This document shows, in pieces, positions 27,735-36,831 of a stretch of DNA of 64,000 nt. Numbering within the stretch: position 1 is the first letter of the stretch; each line of letters starts with the position of its first letter. The position numbers and the translations under genes are program-made. The notes below the pieces were generated by a model. That model saw only the letters and a program-made list of their open reading frames with translations. It did no database searches and was not told the DNA's origin. The stretch spans positions 30,393 to 94,392 of the forward strand of contig CAIKND010000190.1 in NCBI GenBank assembly GCA_903828675.1. The letters run 5' to 3'. Source of the DNA: an uncultured Acidobacteriaceae bacterium. Lineage in GTDB: Bacteria > Acidobacteriota > Terriglobia > Terriglobales > Acidobacteriaceae.

Positions 27735-30700
27735 ATGAACAAAAAACAAAAAGATCCATCGAAAAGTGGATTTGGCTTCAGCGGAGCATTGCTGATGCTC
27801 AGCGTCCTGCTGTTTTGGTCGTTCGCAAGCAGTCTTCCTGCGAGTGCCCAGGCAGTCTACGGAGCGGTTTTTGGAACTGTGACCGATAAGTCGGGTGCAG
27901 TCGTTCCAAATGCAACCATCACGGTGACAGACGTTACCAAGGGGACTTTTGTCACTGTAACCACGAACGAGACCGGCGCTTACAGAGTGCAGCACCTGAT
28001 CCCTGACACCTATCGTGTCCAGGCAGAGGCGAGTGGCTTCAGCAAGTCCGTGGCCGATGGCATCGTGGTTTATGCCGATACCGCCCCGGAAGTGAACATT
28101 CAGTTGGCCATTGGCGCTGTTTCCAACACCGTCGAGGTTTCTGGGGGCTCTACGCTGCTGGAAGTTGACCGCGCTGAGGTGACCACGATTCTGGATGAGC
28201 GGGCAGTGATCAATCTGCCGAACATGAATCGCAACTTCACTGAGTTTGAACTGCTTACGCCAGGCACAACTTACATCGGCTGGGGACCCGGCGAAGGTGG
28301 GGGCAACCCCCAGCGAAGCGGATCGATCGAAGTCGATGGCCAGCTCCCCTTTGCTACCGGGTATGAGCTGGACGGCACCGACAACCAGGAACCGATCAAC
28401 GGCGTGGCCGTGATCAACCCGAACCTGGATGCCGTCTCCGAGATGAAGGTGACCGCGCAGAATTACGATGCCGAGTTCGGTAAGGCTGTTGCAGGCCTGG
28501 TCACAGCACAAACCAAATCGGGCACAAACGAGTTCCACGGCACGGCATTCGAGTATCGCCGTTCCGACGCACAGCAGGCTCGCGATCCATTTGCCAATGC
28601 TCCACCGAACAACTTGCTTGCACCCACCCTCCACAACCAGTTCGGCGGATCGGTCGGCGGCCCCGTTCTGAAACAGAGGCTCTTCTTCTTTACCGACTTC
28701 CAGGGACTGCGCGAAAAGACGGGAACTTCAACTCTCACCACTGTCCCCACGGCGAAAGCGGAGCAAACCTGCACCGCGTCCACAGGGAGCTGCGACCTGA
28801 GCGACTACATTGCTGGCAACAACGGACTGCAGGCCTACAAACCACTCACGCTTAATGATGCAACGGCCGCGGGCCGCACTGCCTATGCGGGCAACCTGAT
28901 TCCTGTTAGCCAGCTTTCTCCTGCGGCTGTGGCATTTTTGAAGCTGCTTCCGGCGCCTAACGTGCCAGGCGGCGCCATTGAGAACAACTTCTCCGCAACC
29001 GGCGCAGGCATATTCAACACAGATCAATCCGATGTACGCATCGATTACAGCATGAGCCAGAAGCTCCACATCTTTGGACGCTACACATACTTCACCGGAG
29101 CCTTGTCGGGCGCACCGTATTTCGGAGCGGCCGGCGGTCCGGGCTTTGGCCCTGGCGGATTTGCCGGTACTGACGCGTTCCACTATTCCAGCCTCGCCTC
29201 TGGCGGCGACTATGTCGTCTCCCCCAAGTGGATCACGGACTTCCGCTTCGGCTACTACCGCATCTACAACAGCACGCAAGGGCCTAACGGCACGCAGCCG
29301 CTCGGCAATACCCTCGGTATTCCCAATGCCAACATCCCCCCGCTTTCACTTAACGGTGGAATGCCGCAGTTCAACATCGACATCCCGTCAAACGGCGCCA
29401 ACGGCGGCCAGAACGTCTTGTACGGCACATCGGCTGCGGAGAGCCTGCAGCAAACCAGCCAATACCAGTTTGTCAACAACTGGTCGCACACCATCGGCAA
29501 CCACAACATCAAGTTCGGCATCGACTACCGCCTCGGCAAAAACAACTCGCTGGGCGAAAGCGGCAATGGCAACGTCAACTTCAACGGCACCTATTTCTTC
29601 CACGCGTCCCGCACCTCGGGCGGGACATCTCCAGGCCTTGGCTTCGCCACGTTCCTGTTGGGAGATACAACCAATTACTGGCGGACGGTTTCCAATGGGT
29701 ACACCGGGGAAACCACCCAGACTCGCGTCTTCAGCTACATTCAGGATCAATGGCGCGCCACCCCCAAACTCTCTCTCACCTACGGTATCCGCTGGGAGAT
29801 TTACACGCCCGAGTCGGTCTCGAAGGCCGGTACCGGCGGGTTGCTCAACCTTGAAACCGGCGCTGTGGATATCGCTGGTATTGGGTCGTTCAACCACTCG
29901 CTCAATGTCCAGAACAACCTCAGGGAGTTTGCGCCGCGCCTCGGTGTGACCTACCAGGTGCGTCCCGATACGGTGGTCCGCGCAGGCTTTGGCATCGTCT
30001 ATGGTCAGGGCTGGGCGGGCAACACCTTTGGCGCGACTCTCACAGGGTCAATCCCAGTCCAGGCCGAACAGGATTTGGAGCCGGTAACCAACACCGCGGC
30101 GGTCTTCAATCTCACCTCTGTCGTGAATGGTGTTGCAGCTGGGCCTCCGGGCTTCGCCCTGCCCGCGATTCCCAGCAGCGGTGCATGGCCGTTGCCGAAT
30201 GGCATTTCAGAGAACACGCGTCCTAACGTGGTCCGGCTGCCTACCGTGCAAGGCTGGAATCTCACCATAGAGCACCAGGTCTCTCCAACCTTGGCGATCC
30301 AGGTTGCCTATGTTGGCAGCGAAGCCTACCACAACATGTTTGACTCCTCCAACCAGTTCGGAGCGAACCAGCAGACCGTTGCAGGCTTCAACCAGATCAA
30401 CCCCAACAATCCCACCTATCTCACAACCGGAAATCCAGCCGACTCCTACTACACAATGTGCGAACGCGAGCCCTTCTGCGGCGACCAATACGGAAATGCA
30501 CAATCGCTGTTTGGTACCAGGTTTGGCAAGCCTTTCGGATGGACGCAGGGAATCGGCCTCAACTACAACGAAGCGACGGGAAGCTACAACGCGCTGCAGG
30601 TCATCGTCAACAAGCGCATCAGTTCGGGCCTGTCCTTCCTCTCCCACTACACCTGGTCGCATGCCCTTGACCATGAATCGTACGAGTTCGCGTTCGATCC

Positions 30701-31352
30701 GAGAATAGGCAAAGGCAACAGCTACTATAATCGCCGCCATGCGTTCGTATTCGCCGGCGACTATGATCTGCCCTTCGGCAAAGGCAGGCAGTATACCAAT
30801 TCAATTCCCGGATGGGCCAACCAGGTGATCGGCGGATTCCAGTTGAACGCCACAATGACATGGGAAGGCGGCGTTCCGTTCACGCCCGGTTACAACGAGT
30901 GCGGAGCCGACGAGGATGCAGGAGTCTGCTTCCTGAACAGAACAGGCGCTAGCTTCGGCATTCACAAGGGGAAGCTCGACACAGCTACGCACAGTGTTGC
31001 CTACCTCCCAACCTCACCCAAACCGTTGGCAGCCGCCGGATTGCCGGGCAGTTCATGGGGCGCGTATGCCCGTCCATTGATCGCAACCGTTGGCAACATC
31101 GGGCGCGATTCTCTCTGGGGTCCCGGAATCGTCAATGTGGATTCCACCCTTGCCAAGAACTTCAACCTATATGAAGGCGTGAAGATGCAGTTGCTCGTTC
31201 AAGCGTTCAACGTCTTCAATCACGTCAACCTCGGCGGGCCAAACAACTGCGTCGACTGCGGAGGACTTGCCGGCACAATTCAGGGCACGCTCTCTAACCA
31301 ATATGGAACGTCGATGCGCTTCATGCAGTTCGCCACGCGGATCACTTTCTAA
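27735..31352 (+). CDS. TonB-dependent receptor with carboxypeptidase-regulatory N-domain
   Basis: A ~1205-residue outer-membrane receptor of the acidobacterial Cir/SusC-like type. A signal peptide (about 1-38, cut near ASA-QA) precedes a CarboxypepD_reg domain (GTVTDKSGAVVPNATITVTD), the plug (about 130-260) and a ~900-residue barrel ending in the aromatic RITF that marks beta-barrel C-termini. The family imports large ligands such as oligosaccharides using TonB energy. The ATG at 27735 has AGGAG nine bases upstream; the frame is open to 27489. It leads a run of three glycosidase genes in the same orientation, which points to a glycan ligand. No SusD-like lipoprotein is present, as usual in this phylum. 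Confidence 0.93.
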   Translation: MNKKQKDPSKSGFGFSGALLMLSVLLFWSFASSLPASAQAVYGAVFGTVTDKSGAVVPNATITVTDVTKGTFVTVTTNETGAYRVQHLIPDTYRVQAEASGFSKSVADGIVVYADTAPEVNIQLAIGAVSNTVEVSGGSTLLEVDRAEVTTILDERAVINLPNMNRNFTEFELLTPGTTYIGWGPGEGGGNPQRSGSIEVDGQLPFATGYELDGTDNQEPINGVAVINPNLDAVSEMKVTAQNYDAEFGKAVAGLVTAQTKSGTNEFHGTAFEYRRSDAQQARDPFANAPPNNLLAPTLHNQFGGSVGGPVLKQRLFFFTDFQGLREKTGTSTLTTVPTAKAEQTCTASTGSCDLSDYIAGNNGLQAYKPLTLNDATAAGRTAYAGNLIPVSQLSPAAVAFLKLLPAPNVPGGAIENNFSATGAGIFNTDQSDVRIDYSMSQKLHIFGRYTYFTGALSGAPYFGAAGGPGFGPGGFAGTDAFHYSSLASGGDYVVSPKWITDFRFGYYRIYNSTQGPNGTQPLGNTLGIPNANIPPLSLNGGMPQFNIDIPSNGANGGQNVLYGTSAAESLQQTSQYQFVNNWSHTIGNHNIKFGIDYRLGKNNSLGESGNGNVNFNGTYFFHASRTSGGTSPGLGFATFLLGDTTNYWRTVSNGYTGETTQTRVFSYIQDQWRATPKLSLTYGIRWEIYTPESVSKAGTGGLLNLETGAVDIAGIGSFNHSLNVQNNLREFAPRLGVTYQVRPDTVVRAGFGIVYGQGWAGNTFGATLTGSIPVQAEQDLEPVTNTAAVFNLTSVVNGVAAGPPGFALPAIPSSGAWPLPNGISENTRPNVVRLPTVQGWNLTIEHQVSPTLAIQVAYVGSEAYHNMFDSSNQFGANQQTVAGFNQINPNNPTYLTTGNPADSYYTMCEREPFCGDQYGNAQSLFGTRFGKPFGWTQGIGLNYNEATGSYNALQVIVNKRISSGLSFLSHYTWSHALDHESYEFAFDPRIGKGNSYYNRRHAFVFAGDYDLPFGKGRQYTNSIPGWANQVIGGFQLNATMTWEGGVPFTPGYNECGADEDAGVCFLNRTGASFGIHKGKLDTATHSVAYLPTSPKPLAAAGLPGSSWGAYARPLIATVGNIGRDSLWGPGIVNVDSTLAKNFNLYEGVKMQLLVQAFNVFNHVNLGGPNNCVDCGGLAGTIQGTLSNQYGTSMRFMQFATRITF

Positions 31353-31492
31353 CCTCCACCCAACCAGGAGAGATGGCGAGTCAATGGACTCGCCATCCCT
31401 CTAACCTGCAAGCCTCTGGCGGCCTTCTGCTATGGTCAGAGGAACGCATTTAGTCCGCACAAATACCGGATCACTTCATCTCAGGACAGACA

Positions 31493-34114
31493 ATGGATTC
31501 GATAGCAGTATGGGGTCTACTTCAATACACAAAAGAGGCCCGAAGGGCTGTGCTTGGCCTATTCATAAAGTCAGCGATGCTAAAGAGAGGGGGCGGTTTC
31601 GGAATCCCTGTCCTGTTTTGCATTCTCTGCTTTCCCGGATCTGCGGTTTCACAGTTGGCATTGGAGCCGATTCCAACCGTCGCGTCGTTTCCTCTGCGCC
31701 CGTCCAATGAAAACCTCTTCATTCAGCACGAGGTCGATCCATCGAGGCCTTTTTCCGTAGTAGGTCCAAGGGGCGCTGTTCTCGGGCAGCAAGATGGCAC
31801 CTGCGAACTCTGGCTATTTCCCTGGAAGATCCTCAGCGATCTACACATCTCTGTGCGCATGGACAACTACCCGGTTCCGATCGACGTGAATCTGCACGCC
31901 GCCCTGATTGAAGTTCGTCCGGATGCGACCGTCATCACCTTTTCCCACGCCAATTTCACCATTCGCGAAATCGTTCTTGCTCCCAAAGCCGCGGACGAAA
32001 AGGATGGCGCGCTTGTTCTGTTTCAAATCGAAGCTGTGCGCCCAATGACTTTAACCTTCAGCTTCAAGCCGAATATGCAGCGCATGTGGCCTGCTCCATC
32101 CGACGATCGTCCCTCGCCGGAGTGGGTTGCGACGGGCGCTGCCAGCGGATTCTACGTTCTGCATCTCAACTTCCCGGACCATGGCGCCGCATTAGCCATG
32201 CCCACGGCGGAGCCTGGCATTCTGGAGCCTTATCAGGAGAGGGCAGTGCTTTATCCTCTGCAATTCATCTTGCGCTTCGATCCGGCCCGGGATGCACACG
32301 TTTTCTTCCCGCTGCTGGTTGCCCTCGGCGATACCAAGGCGGCAACCACAAACGCCGCCTTCGCCGAACGACTCCTGGCGCTGGATCGAGCCTCGCGCTC
32401 CATATACCAGAAAAATCAGGCCTACTATCAGGATCTTCTGCAATCGAGCATGAGTATCGATACACCGGACCAGCGCCTGAATGAGGCATTCTCCTGGGCC
32501 ACAGCCTCAATGGATCAGCTTCGCGTTGAAACGCCCGGGGAACATGGAGAACAGGCTCTGACCGCAGGCTTTGTCGGCTCCGGCGACACGGTGCGTCCAG
32601 GCTTCGGATGGTTCTTCGGCCGCGACGCGCTCTGGACTCTCTATGCGGTGAACAGCATCGGAGGCTTCGAGACCACGCGCAAGGAGATTGAGTTTCTGCT
32701 CCGTCGCCAGAGTCCTGAAGGCAAGATTCCGCACGAGTGGTCGCAGACCGCCAATCTGGTCGACTGGAAAAGCCTGCCCTATGAATATGCGGCCGCCGAC
32801 TCGACGGCCTTGCTGCCGATGGCGATGAACGACTATTTCCGTATCAGTGGCGACAAGGACTTCATAGCTGCGCACTGGGATGGCCTCGCGCTCGCATGGC
32901 AATTCGAGCGCAGTCACGATGAAGATGGCGACGGGATCTATGGCAACTCCGAGGGCACTGCATGGGTGGAATCCTGGGCTCCGAGTATGCCGAAGCAGGA
33001 GATCTACCTGGCTGCCCTCGATGAGCAGGCGAGCCTGGCATTTGCCAACCTTGCTCGCGCCACCGGGCATAGCGATCTCGCTGCTGACGCGGAGGCTCGC
33101 GCCAATAGAATAAGCCGCCAGATCGAAAACGAATACTACCAGCAGGCAACGGACTTCTACGCGTTCAGTTGGAACGGCAAGGCGGGAATGGACCCAACGC
33201 CAACCATTTTCCCAGCCGTTGCGTGGTGGGATGGTGACTACCGGCTCGATCATGGTGGAGCGATGCTGTCGCGTTGGGCATCCAGCGAATTCTCCACCGA
33301 TTGGGGTACGCGCTCCACCAGCAATAGAACCAGCAATTACGATCCCATCAGTTATCACCAGGGATCGGTGTGGCCACTGTTTACCGGCTGGGTCTCCGTG
33401 GCCGAGTATCGCACTGGCCATGCTCTCTCTGCCTATGCCCACCTGATGCAGAACGCCGATCTTACTTGGTCGCAGGACCTTGGAAATGTAACGGAACTTC
33501 TCTCCGGGCGGTTCTTCCAGCCGCTTGGGCGCAGCTCGGCACACCAGCTCTGGTCTTCAGCAATGATCGTCTCGCCCGTGGTTCGCGGCCTGTTCGGACT
33601 TGAGTGGGATCTGCCTCAAAACACCTTGAGCGTAACGCCTCATTTGCCCGCGGGCTGGCCGGATGCCACAATGCGCAATGTCCCCTTCGGCAAGGCGCGC
33701 GTCGATCTAAAATTCATGCGCTCAGGCGCAGATCTTGTTGTGGAGGCAATCCACGCACCGGCTGGGATGCGCCTCGCCTCTCGCCTGCCAGGGGCCCATG
33801 CCGAGGCAGGTGTTCTGCACATTCCGCTGCCAGCGTTGGAAGTGTCCATCGACAGCCAGTTGCCTCAGTTCGGCGCGGAGACACAGCAGTTAAAAGTGCT
33901 CGACCAGAAGTCGTCAGCTCGCAGTTATACTTTGACTCTCGCTGGAATCGGCGGGGAGACCTATCATCTGCAGCTTCGCGAGAATATTCCGAATCTCCAG
34001 GTGCGTACCGATGGTGCGACATTGGGTTCGCTGAGCCAGAAATTGCGTGTCGCTACTGTAGTGTTTCCGCAAGCCTCCGGGTACGTAACCAGGACAGTAG
34101 AATTCTCCTGGTAG
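31493..34114 (+). CDS. Exported (alpha/alpha)6-barrel glycosidase, debranching-enzyme-like
   Basis: An 873-residue enzyme resembling amylo-alpha-1,6-glucosidase/GH15-like proteins. An N-terminal beta-sandwich domain (about 60-290) is followed by a six-hairpin barrel with GFGWFFGRDALWTLYAV, HEWSQTANLVDW, AWVESW and YHQGSVWPLFTGW, and by a C-terminal beta domain. Acidic residues in WVESW and in the GRDALW region are candidates for catalysis. The signal sequence is clearest from the ATG at 31577 (MLKRGGGFGIPVLFCILCF), whereas 31493 has AGGAC upstream; the true start may be either. It is 140 bases after the receptor gene. An alpha-glucan or other alpha-linked glycan is an inferred substrate. Confidence 0.82.
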   Translation: MDSIAVWGLLQYTKEARRAVLGLFIKSAMLKRGGGFGIPVLFCILCFPGSAVSQLALEPIPTVASFPLRPSNENLFIQHEVDPSRPFSVVGPRGAVLGQQDGTCELWLFPWKILSDLHISVRMDNYPVPIDVNLHAALIEVRPDATVITFSHANFTIREIVLAPKAADEKDGALVLFQIEAVRPMTLTFSFKPNMQRMWPAPSDDRPSPEWVATGAASGFYVLHLNFPDHGAALAMPTAEPGILEPYQERAVLYPLQFILRFDPARDAHVFFPLLVALGDTKAATTNAAFAERLLALDRASRSIYQKNQAYYQDLLQSSMSIDTPDQRLNEAFSWATASMDQLRVETPGEHGEQALTAGFVGSGDTVRPGFGWFFGRDALWTLYAVNSIGGFETTRKEIEFLLRRQSPEGKIPHEWSQTANLVDWKSLPYEYAAADSTALLPMAMNDYFRISGDKDFIAAHWDGLALAWQFERSHDEDGDGIYGNSEGTAWVESWAPSMPKQEIYLAALDEQASLAFANLARATGHSDLAADAEARANRISRQIENEYYQQATDFYAFSWNGKAGMDPTPTIFPAVAWWDGDYRLDHGGAMLSRWASSEFSTDWGTRSTSNRTSNYDPISYHQGSVWPLFTGWVSVAEYRTGHALSAYAHLMQNADLTWSQDLGNVTELLSGRFFQPLGRSSAHQLWSSAMIVSPVVRGLFGLEWDLPQNTLSVTPHLPAGWPDATMRNVPFGKARVDLKFMRSGADLVVEAIHAPAGMRLASRLPGAHAEAGVLHIPLPALEVSIDSQLPQFGAETQQLKVLDQKSSARSYTLTLAGIGGETYHLQLRENIPNLQVRTDGATLGSLSQKLRVATVVFPQASGYVTRTVEFSW

Positions 34115-34230
34115 GTGGCGCCAGACCTGTATACGGCGATGAAGATGAGGTTCGAAATCGCAAGCAGACTGTACCGCTTCGGCAACGACCGTCTTGTCAT
34201 CAAACCTCCCGCTAGAGGGGTGGAGTGGCC

Positions 34231-36831
34231 ATGTCCATAGGCCGATGGAAAATTAATACCCGCAAGACCTGTCTCCTTCTGGCCGCGGCGTGCGGGCTTG
34301 CTTCGCTTGCGGTCGGCACAGGCGCACAAGATAGCCAAGTGGGCGCTACGCCCCGTGGGCATCTTTCACTTTATACCGAAGCAGTGGCGCCTCGGCGCTT
34401 CATTGCTGTGCATGGACGGCGCGCACTCGTCAGTGGATATGCCTCTGAAGGGCTCGAGGTCTGGGCCTATCCATTCCAGATACTCAGCGAATACCAGGTT
34501 AGTTTTCGCACTGCCGGCGCTACGGCAGCCACAAACGGAACGGATATTCTCGCGCGTGTTGTTTACCAACCGAACTCAGTGACGCGCATCTATCTTGGAT
34601 CCGATTACGTCATTCGAGAGAAGTTGTTCGTTCCGCTGAATGAACCCGCCGCGATCATTACTTACTCTATTCAGAGTGCAAGGCCGGTCGAAATTGAAGT
34701 CCACGCAACGCCTGTGCTCAACTTGATGTGGCCCGCGGCAGTGGGCGGGCAAGACATCGCGTGGAGTTCATCGCTGTCAGCCTATGTTCTATCCGAGCCG
34801 ACTCATGGCTTTACTGCTGTGGTGGGCTCGCCGGACATTCTGACGCACGACAGCCCTGACAATCGCACTTCGCACGGTGTCGCCGAGACCGGCTTCGGCT
34901 TCACCTTGCGCCCCGGAGCCTCCGGAGTGGCCAGTGTCTTCCTGGCGCTCAATCCGCCCCATGCCGCCGACCCAGGTCTGTTGCTGCGTAAGCTGATAGA
35001 CACCCAGGACTCGCTGCAAGCAGAGGCCACGGCGCACTATCAGGATGTCGAAGATAGCCTCCTGCGTGTAGAGACGCCGGACGAGAACCTGAATCAGGCA
35101 ATCGCCTGGGCCGGGATTGCGCTTGATCAGGCCTGGGTTTGCAATCCCGATCTTGGCTGCGGCTATGTTGCCGGTTATGGCCCCAGCCGCGGAGCGCGGA
35201 GGCCGCAATACAACTGGTTCTTCGCGGGCGACGGCCTTCTTGCTGCCGATGCGGCTATCGCTGCCGGCGATCGCGCCCACGCGCGCGCTGAACTCAAATT
35301 CATTCTCCGCTATCAGGACAGCAAGACGGGAATGATCTGGCATGAACTCTCGCAGAGTGCCGCATTCATTGACTGGGAGCACAAGTACCCCTATATGTTT
35401 GCGCACGTCGATATCACGCTTCAATTTCTCGGCACGGTGGCTCGTTACGTTACCGCAACGGGAGATGTTGCCTTTGCCCGCGAGAACTGGCCGGCGTTTG
35501 AAGCCGCTTACCGTTACTGCATCTCTCTGCTCGATCCGGAAACCGGGCTGCCGCGGATTCCGCCGGGCAAAGAAGGCGGCAATGAACAGGACCGTATGTC
35601 AGACGATCTAGGCTTGTCCTCCGGGTGGGTTGAGGCCGCATCTGCTTTTGCGCAACTTGCCGGGCTAGCCGGCCACCCTCAGATGGCCGAAGAGGCACTG
35701 CACGCCGCACAGCGCGCACGCGAATCGATCCCCGCACGCTATTGGAATAGCAGTGCGCAATTCTGGATCAGCGGCCACACTGAGGCAGCCGCGCCGATGA
35801 CCGAGCGGCGCAGCGGCCCCCCTGATGCGCTCACACAGCAACTGTTTAGCGCGCAACAGAATGAGCATCTGCTCGATCAGCTTGCCACTTCCGATTTTCA
35901 AACTGATTGGGGCGCGCGCGGAATGGGTGCCGGCTCAGAGGCTTTTGATCCCGAGTCGTATGCGAAGGGTAGCGTGTGGCCCGCTCACACAGCGGCCCTG
36001 AGTGAGGCGTTCTGGCTCAATCATCGCCCGGCAACAGCTCTGGCCTTGTGGCGCACCCTGCCGCCCCTCGCGCGGCTTGACTCGCTGGGGCACATGCCGG
36101 AGGTTCTGGCCGGTAACCTCTATCGTCCGCAAGCCGAGTCCGTTCCCGAGCAGACCTGGTCTTCTGCAGGCTTTCTTCAGGCCACCATTCATGGTCTGCT
36201 GGGGTTGAGCATTGACTCAGTCGCCAAACGCTTGCTCTTTGCACCCCGTTTGCCGGCGGAGTGGAGCGGCGTCACTATCTCGCACATCCAACTCTCCGCT
36301 ACTTCCGTGTCGCTCGTACTGGGTCGCGTTGGCGACAACATCACGCTCAAGATCTTCAATCCCGGTGAGCAGTTCGAGTTCGAATTCTCTCCCGATCTAC
36401 CACTAGGCGCGAAGTTGCGCGGCGCTGTGTTCAATCATCATCTCGTTGCCGTCAGCATTGAGGATTATCTGCAACAGACCAATGCAAGGGTTGCGCTCAC
36501 AGTCCCGCACGGAGACAGCGAATTGCAACTTGATCTTCGGGGCGGCGTATCGGTAATTCCCGATGCTCCCGACCCTCGATTGGGCGACCCAAGCATCGGC
36601 GTTCGCATCATCGACGTTCGTCTGGAAGCAAGCACGCTGACCATTGCCGCCGATGTGCCGACAGACCGCACATCGCGCGTGCGGGTCAAGAGCGCATCGC
36701 AGGTTGCAGGCGTAAAGGGTGCCACGGTCAGGTCAATTACAAGCGGCCTTGTGGAACTAACCTTTGCCGCGGATCACAACGCCTCGGGCTCTTATCGACG
36801 CGCCAATGCCATCATCGAGTACAAGCCATGA
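34231..36831 (+). CDS. Exported (alpha/alpha)6-barrel glycosidase, divergent paralogue
   Basis: An 866-residue protein collinear with the preceding enzyme: signal peptide (1-38), beta-sandwich, six-hairpin barrel and C-terminal beta domain. Landmarks are changed: GRDALW becomes AGDGLL, YHQGSVWP becomes YAKGSVWP and DWKSLPYEYA becomes DWEHKYPYMFA, while TDWG and GWVEA remain. This suggests a different substrate or linkage rather than simple redundancy. The ATG at 34231 follows GGGGTGGAG; a GTG two codons upstream is possible. Its stop overlaps the GH36 start by 4 bases (ATGA), so the two are translationally coupled. The barrel assignment is by resemblance; EC activity is not assignable. Confidence 0.78.
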   Translation: MSIGRWKINTRKTCLLLAAACGLASLAVGTGAQDSQVGATPRGHLSLYTEAVAPRRFIAVHGRRALVSGYASEGLEVWAYPFQILSEYQVSFRTAGATAATNGTDILARVVYQPNSVTRIYLGSDYVIREKLFVPLNEPAAIITYSIQSARPVEIEVHATPVLNLMWPAAVGGQDIAWSSSLSAYVLSEPTHGFTAVVGSPDILTHDSPDNRTSHGVAETGFGFTLRPGASGVASVFLALNPPHAADPGLLLRKLIDTQDSLQAEATAHYQDVEDSLLRVETPDENLNQAIAWAGIALDQAWVCNPDLGCGYVAGYGPSRGARRPQYNWFFAGDGLLAADAAIAAGDRAHARAELKFILRYQDSKTGMIWHELSQSAAFIDWEHKYPYMFAHVDITLQFLGTVARYVTATGDVAFARENWPAFEAAYRYCISLLDPETGLPRIPPGKEGGNEQDRMSDDLGLSSGWVEAASAFAQLAGLAGHPQMAEEALHAAQRARESIPARYWNSSAQFWISGHTEAAAPMTERRSGPPDALTQQLFSAQQNEHLLDQLATSDFQTDWGARGMGAGSEAFDPESYAKGSVWPAHTAALSEAFWLNHRPATALALWRTLPPLARLDSLGHMPEVLAGNLYRPQAESVPEQTWSSAGFLQATIHGLLGLSIDSVAKRLLFAPRLPAEWSGVTISHIQLSATSVSLVLGRVGDNITLKIFNPGEQFEFEFSPDLPLGAKLRGAVFNHHLVAVSIEDYLQQTNARVALTVPHGDSELQLDLRGGVSVIPDAPDPRLGDPSIGVRIIDVRLEASTLTIAADVPTDRTSRVRVKSASQVAGVKGATVRSITSGLVELTFAADHNASGSYRRANAIIEYKP

